From Candidatus Mediterraneibacter stercoripullorum (lineage in GTDB: Bacteria > Bacillota > Clostridia > Lachnospirales > Lachnospiraceae), in contig DXCZ01000107.1 of assembly GCA_019115765.1 (NCBI GenBank), positions 1 through 34,993 on the forward strand: DNA of 34,993 nucleotides, in the 5' to 3' direction. The translations under genes and the position numbers were made by a program. Shown here one piece after another: positions 16,007 through 24,467 of the stretch. Every line of letters starts with the position of its first letter. Position 1 is the first letter of the stretch. The notes beneath the pieces were generated by a model. It saw only the letters and a program-made list of their open reading frames with translations. It ran no database searches and was not told the DNA's origin.

Positions 16007-17425
16007 ATGATCGCGATTGAGAGTAAGAAGAATAAATATACTTATAATGTGTACCACCTTGTGAAAGCGTTCTTCCCCGGTGAGGAGATAAGCCAGAAGG
16101 TGGATGAGAGCCTGGAATCTCTGACAGCCGTCCGGTTCTCAGACGGGGATGACTTCGTGCTGATGCCCGGAGAACTGGAGGAGAATGCAGATGAGAAATG
16201 GGAAGTGACCCGCAGGCTGTACCGTTATCTGTCGGAACGGACAGGCAGGAAGCTGGCGTGGGGAATGCTTACCGGCGTACGTCCGACCAAGCTGATCATG
16301 CAGAAGATTGAGGCAGGGATGGACCGGGAAGAGATCATCCGTTCCTTCCAGGAAGAGGATTTCGTAAGTGAGGAAAAGGCTGTGCTGGCCTATGAAACGG
16401 CGCTTCGGGAGCATGAGCTGCTCTCGAAGCTGGACTGCGAGAAGGGATTCAGCCTGTATGTGGGGATTCCGTTCTGTCCCAGCGTATGCTCCTACTGTTC
16501 CTTCAGCTCCTCCCCTCTGGACGCATGGAAAGACCGGGTGGATCTGTATCTGGACGCCCTGATGAAGGAGATCCGGGCGCTGGGAGAGCGGATGAGAGGC
16601 AGAAGACCGGATACGATCTATATCGGCGGAGGAACGCCTACTACGCTGGAGCCTCACCAGCTGCGGCGGCTCCTGGAGGGAATCAGTGAGAGCTTCGATA
16701 TCAACGGACTGCTGGAGTTTACCATTGAGGCAGGGCGTCCGGACAGTATTACGGAGGAGAAGCTGCAGGTGATCCGGGAGTATCCGGTGACCAGGATCTC
16801 CATCAACCCTCAGACCATGCAGCAGAAGACACTGGATCTGGTGGGACGCCGCCATACGGTAGAGGATGTGGAGAATGCGTTCCGTCTGGCCCGGAGAATG
16901 GGATTTGACAATATCAATATGGATCTGATCGCAGGCCTCCCCGGGGAGAACGCGGAGGATATGCGGGATACTCTGGCGCGGATCGAGGCCCTGTGTCCGG
17001 ATAGCCTGACGGTCCATGCCCTTGCCATCAAGCGGGCGGCCAGGTTAGGCCAGGAGGGCAGGACAGCGGATCTGGGCTCGGAGATCGAGAGGATGATCGA
17101 TGAGGCGGCTGCCAGTGCAGGCCGGATGGGACTGACCCCCTATTATCTCTACAGGCAGAAGAATATTGCCGGAAATTTCGAGAATGTAGGCTATGCAGAG
17201 GTTGACAAAGCCGGAATTTACAATATACTAATTATGGAAGAAAAACAGACGATCCTGGGAGCGGGGGCAGGCGCCTCCACGAAGATCTATTCTCCGGAGC
17301 CGATACGCATGGCTAACGGAAAAGAGAGTAATCTGATCCGGATCGAAAATGTGAAGAATATTACGGAGTATATCAGCCGAATAGACGAGATGATCCAGCG
17401 GAAGTGCAGCATGGAGATGCTCTGA
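16007..17425 (+). CDS. hemZ: Coproporphyrinogen dehydrogenase HemZ (radical SAM)
   Basis: HemZ is a radical S-adenosylmethionine protein of the oxygen-independent coproporphyrinogen III oxidase family. The 472-residue length and the N-terminal extension of about 140 residues before the radical SAM core are typical of HemZ rather than HemN. The cluster cysteines are C157, C161 and C164 in FCPSVCSYC, followed by IYIGGGTPTTL and the INPQTMQQKTLDLVGRRHT block. The start at 16007 follows GGAGG (15993-15997). Whether clostridial HemZ really makes haem is uncertain; some family members act in haem transfer. It lies 70 bases before hisS with no terminator between and probably begins that transcript. 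Confidence 0.92.
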   Translation: MIAIESKKNKYTYNVYHLVKAFFPGEEISQKVDESLESLTAVRFSDGDDFVLMPGELEENADEKWEVTRRLYRYLSERTGRKLAWGMLTGVRPTKLIMQKIEAGMDREEIIRSFQEEDFVSEEKAVLAYETALREHELLSKLDCEKGFSLYVGIPFCPSVCSYCSFSSSPLDAWKDRVDLYLDALMKEIRALGERMRGRRPDTIYIGGGTPTTLEPHQLRRLLEGISESFDINGLLEFTIEAGRPDSITEEKLQVIREYPVTRISINPQTMQQKTLDLVGRRHTVEDVENAFRLARRMGFDNINMDLIAGLPGENAEDMRDTLARIEALCPDSLTVHALAIKRAARLGQEGRTADLGSEIERMIDEAAASAGRMGLTPYYLYRQKNIAGNFENVGYAEVDKAGIYNILIMEEKQTILGAGAGASTKIYSPEPIRMANGKESNLIRIENVKNITEYISRIDEMIQRKCSMEML

Positions 17426-17495
17426 GCGTAGAGCGGACGGGCCCATTGCCGGGCGCGGAGTGGATCCCACGGCGGATAGATGAAAGGAGTTATTT

Positions 17496-18746
17496 ATGGC
17501 GCTGAAGAAGAAGCCGGTTACCGGCATGAAGGATATGATGCCGGAGGAGATGGAGGTCAGAGATTATGTCATCGGACTGATCAAGGAGACTTACAAGACC
17601 TTCGGGTTTTCCTCCATTGAGACTCCCTGTGTGGAGCATATCGAGAACCTGTGCAGCAAGCAGGGCGGAGACAATGAGAAGCTGATCTTCAAGATCCTGA
17701 AGAGAGGCGAGAAGCTGAAGATCGATCAGGCGAAGGAAGAGGCTGATCTGGTGGACGGAGGACTCAGATACGACCTGACCGTGCCCCTTTCCCGCTATTA
17801 TGCGAATCATGCAAATGAGCTCCCGTCTCCTTTCAAGGCACTTCAGATGGGCAACGTCTGGAGGGCGGACCGCCCCCAGAGAGGACGTTTTCGTCAGTTC
17901 ATGCAGTGTGATATCGATATTCTGGGAGAACCTTCCAACCTGGCTGAGATCGAGCTGATCCTTGCCACCACATCACTGCTTGGAAAGCTTGATTTTAAAA
18001 ACTTTACCATCCGGATCAATGACCGCCGTTTCCTGAAAGCAATGGCGGCATACAGCGGGTTCAAAGAGGAGGATTATGACAGTGTTTTCATCACTCTGGA
18101 CAAGATGGACAAGATTGGTCTGGACGGAGTGGCAGCGGAGCTGAAGGAGAACGGTTATGGGGAAGAATCTGTTGAGAAGTATCTGGCGCTTTTTAAAGAG
18201 ATTACCGGCGATGTGGAAGGCGTACGACTGTGCAAGGAGAAATTACAGGGCTTTCTTGCGCCTGAAGCGGCAGATTCACTGGAAATGATCATCACAAGTG
18301 TGGAGACTGCCAAAGAGGCGGATTTCCGTATGAAGTTCGATCCTACGCTTGTAAGAGGCATGTCCTACTATACAGGGACGATCTTCGAGATTTCCATGGA
18401 TGAGTTCGGCGGTTCCGTGGGCGGCGGCGGACGCTACGACAAGATGATCGGGAAGTTCACCGGCCAGGATACTCCGGCTGTGGGATTCTCTATCGGTTTC
18501 GAGCGAATCGTCATGCTGCTGCTTGAGAGAGGATTTTCCGTGCCGACAGGCAAAGAGAAGAAGGCCATCCTGGTGGAGAAGAACATGCCCCAGGAGAAGC
18601 TGATCGAAGTGCTGGAGACAGCGAAGGCAGAACGCGCCGCAGGAAAACAGGTGCTGATCGCCGTTATGAAGAAGAACAAGAAGTTCCAGAAGGAACAGCT
18701 GACAGAACAGGGATATATGGATATTACGGAGGTGTACAATGGCTGA
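17496..18746 (+). CDS. hisS: Histidine-tRNA ligase
   Basis: HisRS charges tRNA-His. The 416-residue class II enzyme shows motif 1 around ETPCVEH, motif 2 as GNVWRADRPQRGRFRQFMQCDIDILG (about residues 117-142), the histidine-A signature VRGMSYYTGTIFEI, and motif 3 in GFSIGFERIVMLLL. A short C-terminal domain follows, ending MDITEVYNG. The ATG at 17496 has GAAAGGAG upstream. Its last eight bases overlap the aspS start, the usual clostridial arrangement, so the two are translated together. The region upstream has no T-box; control is probably shared with hemZ (inference). Confidence 0.96.
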   Translation: MALKKKPVTGMKDMMPEEMEVRDYVIGLIKETYKTFGFSSIETPCVEHIENLCSKQGGDNEKLIFKILKRGEKLKIDQAKEEADLVDGGLRYDLTVPLSRYYANHANELPSPFKALQMGNVWRADRPQRGRFRQFMQCDIDILGEPSNLAEIELILATTSLLGKLDFKNFTIRINDRRFLKAMAAYSGFKEEDYDSVFITLDKMDKIGLDGVAAELKENGYGEESVEKYLALFKEITGDVEGVRLCKEKLQGFLAPEAADSLEMIITSVETAKEADFRMKFDPTLVRGMSYYTGTIFEISMDEFGGSVGGGGRYDKMIGKFTGQDTPAVGFSIGFERIVMLLLERGFSVPTGKEKKAILVEKNMPQEKLIEVLETAKAERAAGKQVLIAVMKKNKKFQKEQLTEQGYMDITEVYNG

Positions 18747-20538
18747 ATCAATGCAGGGATTAAAAAGGACCCACCGCTGCGGCGAATTGTCCGCGGCAAA
18801 TGTAGGGGAGACTGTCACCATCATGGGGTGGGTGCAGAAGAACAGAAATAAAGGCGGACTTGTTTTCGTGGATGTGCGGGACCGCTCCGGAATCATCCAG
18901 GTAGTCTGCGAGGAAGGTAAGACAGATCAGGCCCTTCTCGAAAGAGCAGCGTCACTGCGCTCGGAGTATGTAGTGGCTGTCGTCGGTGAAGTGGCAAAGC
19001 GCTCCGGCGCGGTCAATGACAAGATCGCTACCGGAGAGATCGAGATCCTTCCGACAGAGCTGAGGATCCTGTCCGAGTCCCTCACACCTCCTTTCCAGGT
19101 GGAGGAGAACTCCAAGACAAAGGAAGAAGTCAGGCTGAAATACCGTTATCTTGACCTGAGAAGACCGGATCTTCAGAGAAATATCATGCTGAAGAGCCGT
19201 GTCATGACACTGACCCGCCAGTTCTTTACAGAGGAAGGGTTTATCGAGATCGAGACTCCCATGCTGGGCAAGACCACACCGGAAGGAGCAAGAGACTACC
19301 TTGTTCCCAGCCGTATCCATCCGGGCAGCTTCTATGGCCTGCCCCAGTCACCTCAGCTGTACAAGCAGCTGCTGATGTGCTCCGGATTCGACCGCTACAT
19401 CCAGATCGCCAGATGTTTCCGCGACGAGGATCTGCGCGCCGACAGACAGCCGGAATTTACCCAGATCGATATGGAGCTCTCCTTCGTAGATGTAGACGAT
19501 GTGATCGATGTAAATGAGAGATATCTTGCGAAGCTTTTCAAGGAAGTTCTGGATGTGGATGTACAGCTCCCGATCCAGAGGATGACCTGGCAGGAAGCCA
19601 TGGACCGCTTCGGATCCGACAAACCGGATCTGCGTTTCGGCATGGAACTGACAGACGTGTCTGATGTTGTGAAGGACTGCGGATTCGGCGTGTTCACAGG
19701 CGCTCTTGAGAACGGCGGAAGCGTCCGGGGCATCAATGCAAAAGGACAGGGATCCATGCCCCGCAAGAAGATCGATAAGCTGACGGCATTTGTAAAGGAC
19801 TACGGCGCAAAGGGACTGGCTTATATCGCCATCCAGGAGGACGGTACAGTGAAGTCTTCCTTCGCCAAGTTCATGACAGATGAGCAGATGGCAGCGCTGA
19901 TCAGCACCATGAAGGGCGAACCGGGCGACCTGCTCCTGTTCGCGGCGGACAAGAATAAAGTCGTATGGGATTCTCTGGGGGCTCTCCGTGTGGAACTGGC
20001 AAAACAGCTGGATCTGCTGGACAAGAACGAGTACCGGTTCGTCTGGATCACAGAGTTCCCGCAGTTTGAGTGGAGCGATGAGCAGGGGCGTTACCTGGCT
20101 ATGCATCATCCGTTCACCATGCCCATGGAAGAGGACCTGCCCCTTCTGGACAAGGGAGAACTGGGCAAGGTGCGCGCGAAGGCTTACGATATCGTGCTCA
20201 ACGGAAACGAGATCGGCGGCGGAAGCGTCAGGATCCATCAGGACGATATCCAGGAGAAGATGTTCGAAGCCCTGGGATTCACAAAAGAGCAGGCGTATAA
20301 ACAGTTCGGTTTCCTTCTGGATGCCTTCAAATATGGCGTTCCGCCTCACGCGGGACTTGCCTATGGACTGGACCGTCTCGTCATGCTCATGGCAAAACAG
20401 GACAGCATCCGTGACGTCATCGCCTTCCCGAAGGTAAAAGACGCCTCCTGTCTCATGACAGAAGCGCCTACTCCTGCTGACGAGAAACAGCTGGCAGAAC
20501 TGTGCCTGGCCGTTACTGCAGAGGAAGAAGACAGATAA
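18739..20538 (+). CDS. aspS: Aspartate-tRNA ligase
   Basis: AspRS charges tRNA-Asp. At 599 residues it has the bacterial layout: an N-terminal anticodon-binding OB domain (TIMGWVQKNRNKGGLVFVDVRDRSG), the class II core with RCFRDEDLRADRQPEFTQID as motif 2, the bacterial GAD insertion (about 290-420, DVSDVVKDCGFGVFTGAL), and motif 3 in AYGLDRLVMLMAKQDSIRDVIAFPK. Whether it also charges tRNA-Asn cannot be decided from the sequence alone. It overlaps hisS by eight bases and ends before a strong hairpin. Confidence 0.97.
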   Translation: MAESMQGLKRTHRCGELSAANVGETVTIMGWVQKNRNKGGLVFVDVRDRSGIIQVVCEEGKTDQALLERAASLRSEYVVAVVGEVAKRSGAVNDKIATGEIEILPTELRILSESLTPPFQVEENSKTKEEVRLKYRYLDLRRPDLQRNIMLKSRVMTLTRQFFTEEGFIEIETPMLGKTTPEGARDYLVPSRIHPGSFYGLPQSPQLYKQLLMCSGFDRYIQIARCFRDEDLRADRQPEFTQIDMELSFVDVDDVIDVNERYLAKLFKEVLDVDVQLPIQRMTWQEAMDRFGSDKPDLRFGMELTDVSDVVKDCGFGVFTGALENGGSVRGINAKGQGSMPRKKIDKLTAFVKDYGAKGLAYIAIQEDGTVKSSFAKFMTDEQMAALISTMKGEPGDLLLFAADKNKVVWDSLGALRVELAKQLDLLDKNEYRFVWITEFPQFEWSDEQGRYLAMHHPFTMPMEEDLPLLDKGELGKVRAKAYDIVLNGNEIGGGSVRIHQDDIQEKMFEALGFTKEQAYKQFGFLLDAFKYGVPPHAGLAYGLDRLVMLMAKQDSIRDVIAFPKVKDASCLMTEAPTPADEKQLAELCLAVTAEEEDR

Positions 20539-20548
20539 TATGATACAG

Positions 20549-20603
20549 GCGTCAAAAGGTCATGCTGGCTGCGTTTACGCAGGCGGGCAAGACCTTCTGA
20601 CGC
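20549..20603 (+). terminator. Terminator after aspS
   Basis: GCGTCAAAAGGTC (20549-20561) pairs with GACCTTCTGACGC (20591-20603) apart from a small internal mismatch. CTGCGT/ACGCAG forms a stem inside. The tail TTTCATCGT is only weakly T-rich. Confidence 0.6.
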
Positions 20604-20630
20604 TTTCATCGTATTATCTGAAAAAATTAC

Positions 20631-20659
20631 TTGACAAATCTGTGTCGGACAACTAAAAT
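20631..20659 (+). promoter_or_regulatory. Promoter of the T-box/ABC transporter operon
   Basis: TTGACA (20631-20636) and TAAAAT (20654-20659) with a 17-base spacer. Transcription would start just before the T-box leader. Confidence 0.82.
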
Positions 20660-20679
20660 AAAACACATCAAAAGCAAAA

Positions 20680-20937
20680 ACCGATGAGAAAGAGGAGTAG
20701 GCTTTAAAAGAAATCACAGAGAGCGGCAGATGGTGGGATTGCCGTATGGATTTTAATTCTGAATGGACTTTCGAGGGCGGCCTGAAATGAAAAGAGTAGG
20801 CGTCGCCGGGAACCGAACCCGTTATCAATCAGGAGCGTATGTCAGTACGTGAGAAAGTGGACACAGGTCAATTTGAGTGGTACCGCGATAATAAATGAAT
20901 TTATTACCGTCTCAAGCATTATGCTTGAGACGGTTTT
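20680..20937 (+). promoter_or_regulatory. T-box riboswitch with apparent Trp (UGG) specifier
   Basis: T-box leaders bind a specific uncharged tRNA and then allow transcription. GAAAG (20688-20692) pairs with CTTTC (20768-20772) to form the base of Stem I. AGTA (20696-20699) and GAA (20761-20763) face each other as the specifier-loop motif. The next triplet, 20764-20766, is TGG, followed by A. The AGAGAGCGG and GATGGTGGGA segments belong to Stem I. The T-box sequence AGTGGTACCGCG is at 20876-20887. Its variable base is T, which would pair best with discriminator A; tRNA-Trp usually has G, which can wobble. A one-base shift would read AUG (Met), so Trp is likely rather than certain. Confidence 0.85.
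20907..20937 (+). terminator. Terminator of the Trp-type T-box
   Basis: CCGTCTCAAGC (20907-20917) and GCTTGAGACGG (20923-20933) pair perfectly over five bases and are followed by TTTTCTGTTTT. Uncharged tRNA would favour the competing antiterminator formed with the T-box sequence. Confidence 0.92.
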
Positions 20938-21082
20938 CTGTTTTACAGGGGAATTTGTTCCCTGCTGAACAAAACGTTCTGCGGGATGCGCACCCGCGCG
21001 GTGCTGCCGGATATGACCGGGAGGAAATCGGCTCCTTTGCTTTTGCAGATCAAAAATTGTAAAGAAAAAGGAGAACAACATT

Positions 21083-22108
21083 ATGAAAAAGAAAATTCTT
21101 GCAGTATTACTTGGAGCAGCAATGACAATGAGCCTGGCGGCATGCGGGTCTGAAGGAAGCGGATCTTCCGCATCCGGATCCGGGGAAGGCGGAGAGTCTT
21201 ATACGATCGGTATTTCCCAGTTCGCAGAGCACGGCTCACTTGATAACTGCAGAGAGGGATTTATAGAAGGTCTTGCAGAGGAAGGCATTGTGGAGGGTGA
21301 GAATCTGACCATTGAGGAAGGAAACGCGGCGGCGGATCCCGGAACGGCAAGACAGATCTCAGACGGCTTTGTATCGGATGGGGTGGATCTGGTATGCGCC
21401 ATCGCCACACCCAGCGCTGAGGCGGCATATGTATCCGCTATGAATACAGATATCCCGGTAGTCTATACAGCTGTTACAGATCCGGTTTATGCAAAGCTGG
21501 CCAATGAGGACGGCACACCCGTCGGAAATGTGACCGGTACCAGCGACGAGCTGCCGATTAAAGAGCAGCTGGAGATGATCCGGGCCATCCTTCCGGATGC
21601 GAAGACTATCGGCATCATGTACACCACAAGCGAGGTGAACTCTGTATCAGCTCTTGAGACATACAAAGAGCTGGCAGGCGACTACGGCTTCACTATCGTA
21701 GAGTCTGGTGTGACCCAGACAGCAGATATCTCCCTGGCTGCGGATAACCTTCTGTCCCAGGTAGACTGTCTGACCAACCTGACAGACAATACAGTGGTCA
21801 ACTCTCTGGCAACTATCCTGGATAAGGCCAATGAGATGAACATTCCGGTGTTCGGAAGCGAGATCGAGCAGGTGCGGATTGGTTGTCTTGCAGCAGAGGG
21901 ACTGGATTACATCGAGCTTGGAAAGCAGACAGGAAAGATGGCAGCACAGATCCTGAAAGGCGAGGCAGAGGCGTCTGAGATGAATTATGAGACTATCTCA
22001 GAGCCGGGATTCTACGTGAACCTTGCCGTGGCGGAGCAGTTCGGCATCACCATTGATGAGGAACTCCTTTCTACAGCAGTTGAGAGCTTTGACACGATCG
22101 GAGAATAA
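21083..22108 (+). CDS. trpX: ABC transporter substrate-binding lipoprotein (TrpX type)
   Basis: The 341-residue protein begins with a lipoprotein signal peptide (MKKKILAVLLGAAMTMSLAAC, cleavage before Cys21 in LAAC) and a Ser/Gly-rich linker. The mature part is a periplasmic-binding-protein fold of the uncharacterised COG2984 family: YTIGISQFAEHGSLDNCREGF, VCAIATPSAEAAY, PVVYTAVTDPV. It should sit on the outer face of the membrane and deliver the substrate to the permease. Comparative genomics has proposed that COG2984/COG4120/COG1101 transporters behind Trp T-boxes carry tryptophan (TrpXYZ). The T-box specifier here agrees. AAAAAGGAG precedes the ATG. Confidence 0.85.
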   Translation: MKKKILAVLLGAAMTMSLAACGSEGSGSSASGSGEGGESYTIGISQFAEHGSLDNCREGFIEGLAEEGIVEGENLTIEEGNAAADPGTARQISDGFVSDGVDLVCAIATPSAEAAYVSAMNTDIPVVYTAVTDPVYAKLANEDGTPVGNVTGTSDELPIKEQLEMIRAILPDAKTIGIMYTTSEVNSVSALETYKELAGDYGFTIVESGVTQTADISLAADNLLSQVDCLTNLTDNTVVNSLATILDKANEMNIPVFGSEIEQVRIGCLAAEGLDYIELGKQTGKMAAQILKGEAEASEMNYETISEPGFYVNLAVAEQFGITIDEELLSTAVESFDTIGE

Positions 22109-22134
22109 TTGATAAATTGATCTTGAGATGAAAG

Positions 22135-22164
22135 TTACCGGCAGACCATCGTGTCTGCCGGTAA
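22135..22164 (+). other. Perfect hairpin between trpX and trpY
   Basis: TTACCGGCAGAC (22135-22146) and GTCTGCCGGTAA (22153-22164) form 12 perfect pairs over a six-base loop. No T-run follows. A stem like this after a binding-protein gene commonly protects the upstream message so that more binding protein than permease is made (inference). Confidence 0.7.
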
Positions 22165-22214
22165 GAGCGTGAAAAAACGGCCCCGGACAGGGGTGACGAC
22201 GGAGGCAGTATTTT

Positions 22215-23096
22215 ATGGGAATCTATATCACGATACTGGAACAGGGACTGATCTACGGGATCCTGGCCCTGGGAGTTTATATTACTTACAAGATCCTGGA
22301 CTTCCCGGATCTGACAGTGGACGGCAGCTTTCCTCTGGGAGCGGCGCTGACCGCCACAATGATAACAAATGGGGTGAATCCTTATCTCACCATCCCGGCG
22401 TCCTTCCTGATCGGGGTGGCGGCAGGAGTATGTACCGGACTGATCCATGTGAAGTTCAAGGTCCGCGACCTTCTCTCCGGCATCATCATGATGACGGCTC
22501 TCTGGACCGTGAACCTGCGGCTGGCAGGAACGGCCAACGTGCCTATCTTCGGAGAGGACAGCATATTCGAAAATGCTTTTATCAACGGGATATTTTCCGG
22601 AGAACTGGGAACATGGAAGGTCCTGATCATCGTGCTTGTGATCACCATCATCAGCAAGATCCTTCTGGATCTGTATCTGAAGACAAAGTCCGGATTCCTT
22701 CTGCGGGCGGCAGGCGACAACGATGTGCTCGTCACCTCTCTGGCAAAGGATCAGGGCAATGTGAAGATCCTTGGCCTTGCCATTGCAAACGGCCTGGTCT
22801 CACTGGCGGGATGCATCTTCTGCCAGGAGCAGAAAGTATTTGAGATATCCAGCGGTACCGGCTCCATCGTCATCGGCCTGGCCAGCGTGATCATCGGAAC
22901 AAGCCTGTTCCGCAACCTGACATTTATGAAAGCGACGACAGCGGTCCTGATCGGTTCCGTGATCTACAAAGCCTGCGTGGCGGCGGCTCTGAGGTTCTTC
23001 CAGCCCCAGGATATGAAGCTGATCACGGCGGTCCTTTTCCTTATCATTCTTATCATTGGTATGGAACGCAGAAAGAAGGTAAAGAAAAATGCTTGA
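22215..23096 (+). CDS. trpY: ABC transporter permease (TrpY type)
   Basis: The 293-residue multi-pass membrane protein resembles the branched-chain amino-acid permease superfamily (COG4120). Membrane segments are spread along it: IYGILALGVYITYKILDF, AALTATMIT, IPASFLIGVAAGVCTGLIHV, VLIIVLVITIISKILLDLYL and a C-terminal LITAVLFLIILIIGM. The FPDLTVDGSFPLGAA segment near the N-terminus and the LLRAAGDNDVLVTSLAKDQG loop are the likely contacts with substrate path and ATPase. GGAGG upstream supports the ATG at 22215. It overlaps the ATPase gene by eight bases. The tryptophan assignment rests on the T-box and gene family, not on this sequence. Confidence 0.85.
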   Translation: MGIYITILEQGLIYGILALGVYITYKILDFPDLTVDGSFPLGAALTATMITNGVNPYLTIPASFLIGVAAGVCTGLIHVKFKVRDLLSGIIMMTALWTVNLRLAGTANVPIFGEDSIFENAFINGIFSGELGTWKVLIIVLVITIISKILLDLYLKTKSGFLLRAAGDNDVLVTSLAKDQGNVKILGLAIANGLVSLAGCIFCQEQKVFEISSGTGSIVIGLASVIIGTSLFRNLTFMKATTAVLIGSVIYKACVAAALRFFQPQDMKLITAVLFLIILIIGMERRKKVKKNA

Positions 23097-23862
23097 ATTC
23101 AAAGGAATCGATAAATATTACAATCCGGGCACAGTAAATGAGATGTGCCTGTTTGAAAACTTCAATCTGAAAGTAGATGACGGAGAGTTCGTCTCCGTTG
23201 TGGGAAGCAACGGATCGGGCAAGACATCCATGCTCAATATTCTCTGCGGGAGCATCCCTGCCGACGCGGGACAGATCCTGATGAATGGAGAGGATATCAC
23301 GAACAAGAAGGAATATAAGAGAAACCGGACCATCGGGCGCGTGTACCAGAATCCGGCTATGGGTACCTGCCCTTCTATGACGATCCTTGAGAATATGTCT
23401 CTTGCAGACAACAAGGGCAGATTCTACGGCCTTGGCCCCGGGATCAATCGGACCAGGAAAGAACACTACCGGGATCTGCTCAGCCAGCTGGGCCTGGGCC
23501 TGGAAGACAAGATGGATGTGAAAGTGGGATCTCTGTCCGGCGGACAGCGGCAGGCCATCGCACTGCTCATGTCGACCATGACGCCCATTGATTTCCTCAT
23601 CCTGGATGAGCACACAGCGGCTCTGGACCCCAAGACAGCAGAGCTGATCATGGAGCTGACAGACAAGATCGTAAAGGAGAAGAAGCTGACTACGATCATG
23701 GTGACGCATAACCTCCGCTATGCGGTTGAGTACGGCAACCGGCTTCTCATGATGCATCAGGGGAATATCGTGATGGATCTCAAGGGAGAAGAAAAGGAAA
23801 AACTGCAGGTGGACGATATCCTGGATAAGTTCAATGAGATCAGTATTGAGTGCGGAAATTAG
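23089..23862 (+). CDS. trpZ: ABC transporter ATP-binding protein (TrpZ type)
   Basis: The 257-residue ATPase energises the transporter. Walker A is GSNGSGKTSML (about residues 43-53), the signature is LSGGQRQAIALL, and Walker B with the catalytic residue is FLILDEHTAALDP. Glu is followed by His-Thr rather than the more common Pro-Thr, a feature of this subgroup. The switch histidine is in MVTHNLRYAVEYG. It belongs to the COG1101 family. It overlaps the permease gene by eight bases and is followed by a strong terminator, closing a four-part unit: T-box, binding protein, permease, ATPase. Confidence 0.88.
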   Translation: MLEFKGIDKYYNPGTVNEMCLFENFNLKVDDGEFVSVVGSNGSGKTSMLNILCGSIPADAGQILMNGEDITNKKEYKRNRTIGRVYQNPAMGTCPSMTILENMSLADNKGRFYGLGPGINRTRKEHYRDLLSQLGLGLEDKMDVKVGSLSGGQRQAIALLMSTMTPIDFLILDEHTAALDPKTAELIMELTDKIVKEKKLTTIMVTHNLRYAVEYGNRLLMMHQGNIVMDLKGEEKEKLQVDDILDKFNEISIECGN

Positions 23863-23909
23863 TATATCATTCGTACACTGTTTCACAGATAACAGATAGA
23901 TGACAGACA

Positions 23910-23944
23910 AAAGGGCGCGGATAACAGAATGATCCGCGCCCTTT
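23910..23944. terminator. Bidirectional terminator between trpZ and the HicB-like gene
   Basis: AAAGGGCGCGGAT (23910-23922) and ATCCGCGCCCTTT (23932-23944) form 13 perfect pairs over nine bases. The rightward tail is CTTTCCC; leftward it is CTTTTGTCTG. It lies between convergent genes. Confidence 0.8.
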
Positions 23945-23974
23945 CCCTGCCGAGAAAACGAAAAGAGGCCGGGA

Positions 23975-24253
23975 CTATTCGTCCCAGCCTTCATAAAAAC
24001 GGATATTGACCGAAATATTCCGGACAATGTCTCCTTCCTCCACCTCAATATCCTCAATGTCAGTGACATAAGGGAGAAGAGGATCTTCCTCTTCCAGTTC
24101 TACGGTGATCCAGTTCCTTGCAGCCTCGTTGGCGTTCTCGATGGCGTCCTCCAGTGTCTCTCCCGAAGCCTCGCAGAGCTCCAGATCAGGGAACCAGGCG
24201 TTGTAGTGTCCGTCTTCATTTTTGCGGAATACCGCAGGATATATGAATTTCAT
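23975..24253 (-). CDS. HicB-family antitoxin-like protein, orphan
   Basis: The 92-residue acidic protein shows the HicB partial RNase H-like fold: MKFIYPAVFRKNEDGHYNAWFPDLELCEASGETLEDAIENANEA (about residues 1-44), then a variable tail. In classic HicAB pairs HicB neutralises the mRNase HicA and represses the operon through a C-terminal DNA-binding domain. Here the protein stops after the core without such a domain, and no HicA-like gene is found beside it. GAAAGGAG precedes the start at 24253. Solitary HicB-like proteins of this size are common in Lachnospiraceae, and their role is unknown. Palindromic element copy 2 starts 34 bases upstream of its start codon, where its promoter should be. 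Confidence 0.82.
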   Translation of the reverse strand: MKFIYPAVFRKNEDGHYNAWFPDLELCEASGETLEDAIENANEAARNWITVELEEEDPLLPYVTDIEDIEVEEGDIVRNISVNIRFYEGWDE

Positions 24254-24286
24254 TGCGTGCCGCTCCTTTCCGATTACTCTTTGCTG

Positions 24287-24410
24287 CTGTTCATTCGCTC
24301 TCTGGTGTCCGCCCTGACGGAGCTGTGTTGTCCCGGCGGCCGCGCTCTGCTACGGACCTTCGTGACAGCACAGCTCCGTCAGGGCTGGATATCGAGAGGC
24401 GGATGAACAG
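24287..24410. repeat. Dispersed palindromic element, copy 2 (centre deleted)
   Basis: Ends CTGTTCAT (24287-24294) and ATGAACAG (24403-24410). The arm stem is 24311-24327 with 24369-24385, 17 perfect pairs (GCCCTGACGG... and ...CCGTCAGGGC). Compared with copies 1 and 3 the central part with the TTTGCGG segment is missing. Its arms carry CTGACGG where copy 1 has ATAACGG, and both arms changed together. Confidence 0.82.
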
Positions 24411-24467
24411 TAACTGCTCTTTTTTCAGACGCGGATAGTATAGTATAAATCCCGGAAAATAGCAAGT

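Noticed and set aside
17426..17495. A T-box or other leader before hisS
   Set aside because: The gap is only 70 bases and lacks the T-box sequence, AGTA/GAA pair and terminator.
19348..20349. A 333-codon frame opposite aspS
   Set aside because: It is antisense to a clear aminoacyl-tRNA synthetase, with no recognisable domain.
24254..24467. A hicA toxin gene upstream of the HicB-like gene
   Set aside because: The stretch holds only palindromic element copy 2 and short flanks; no frame with a HicA-like pattern is present.
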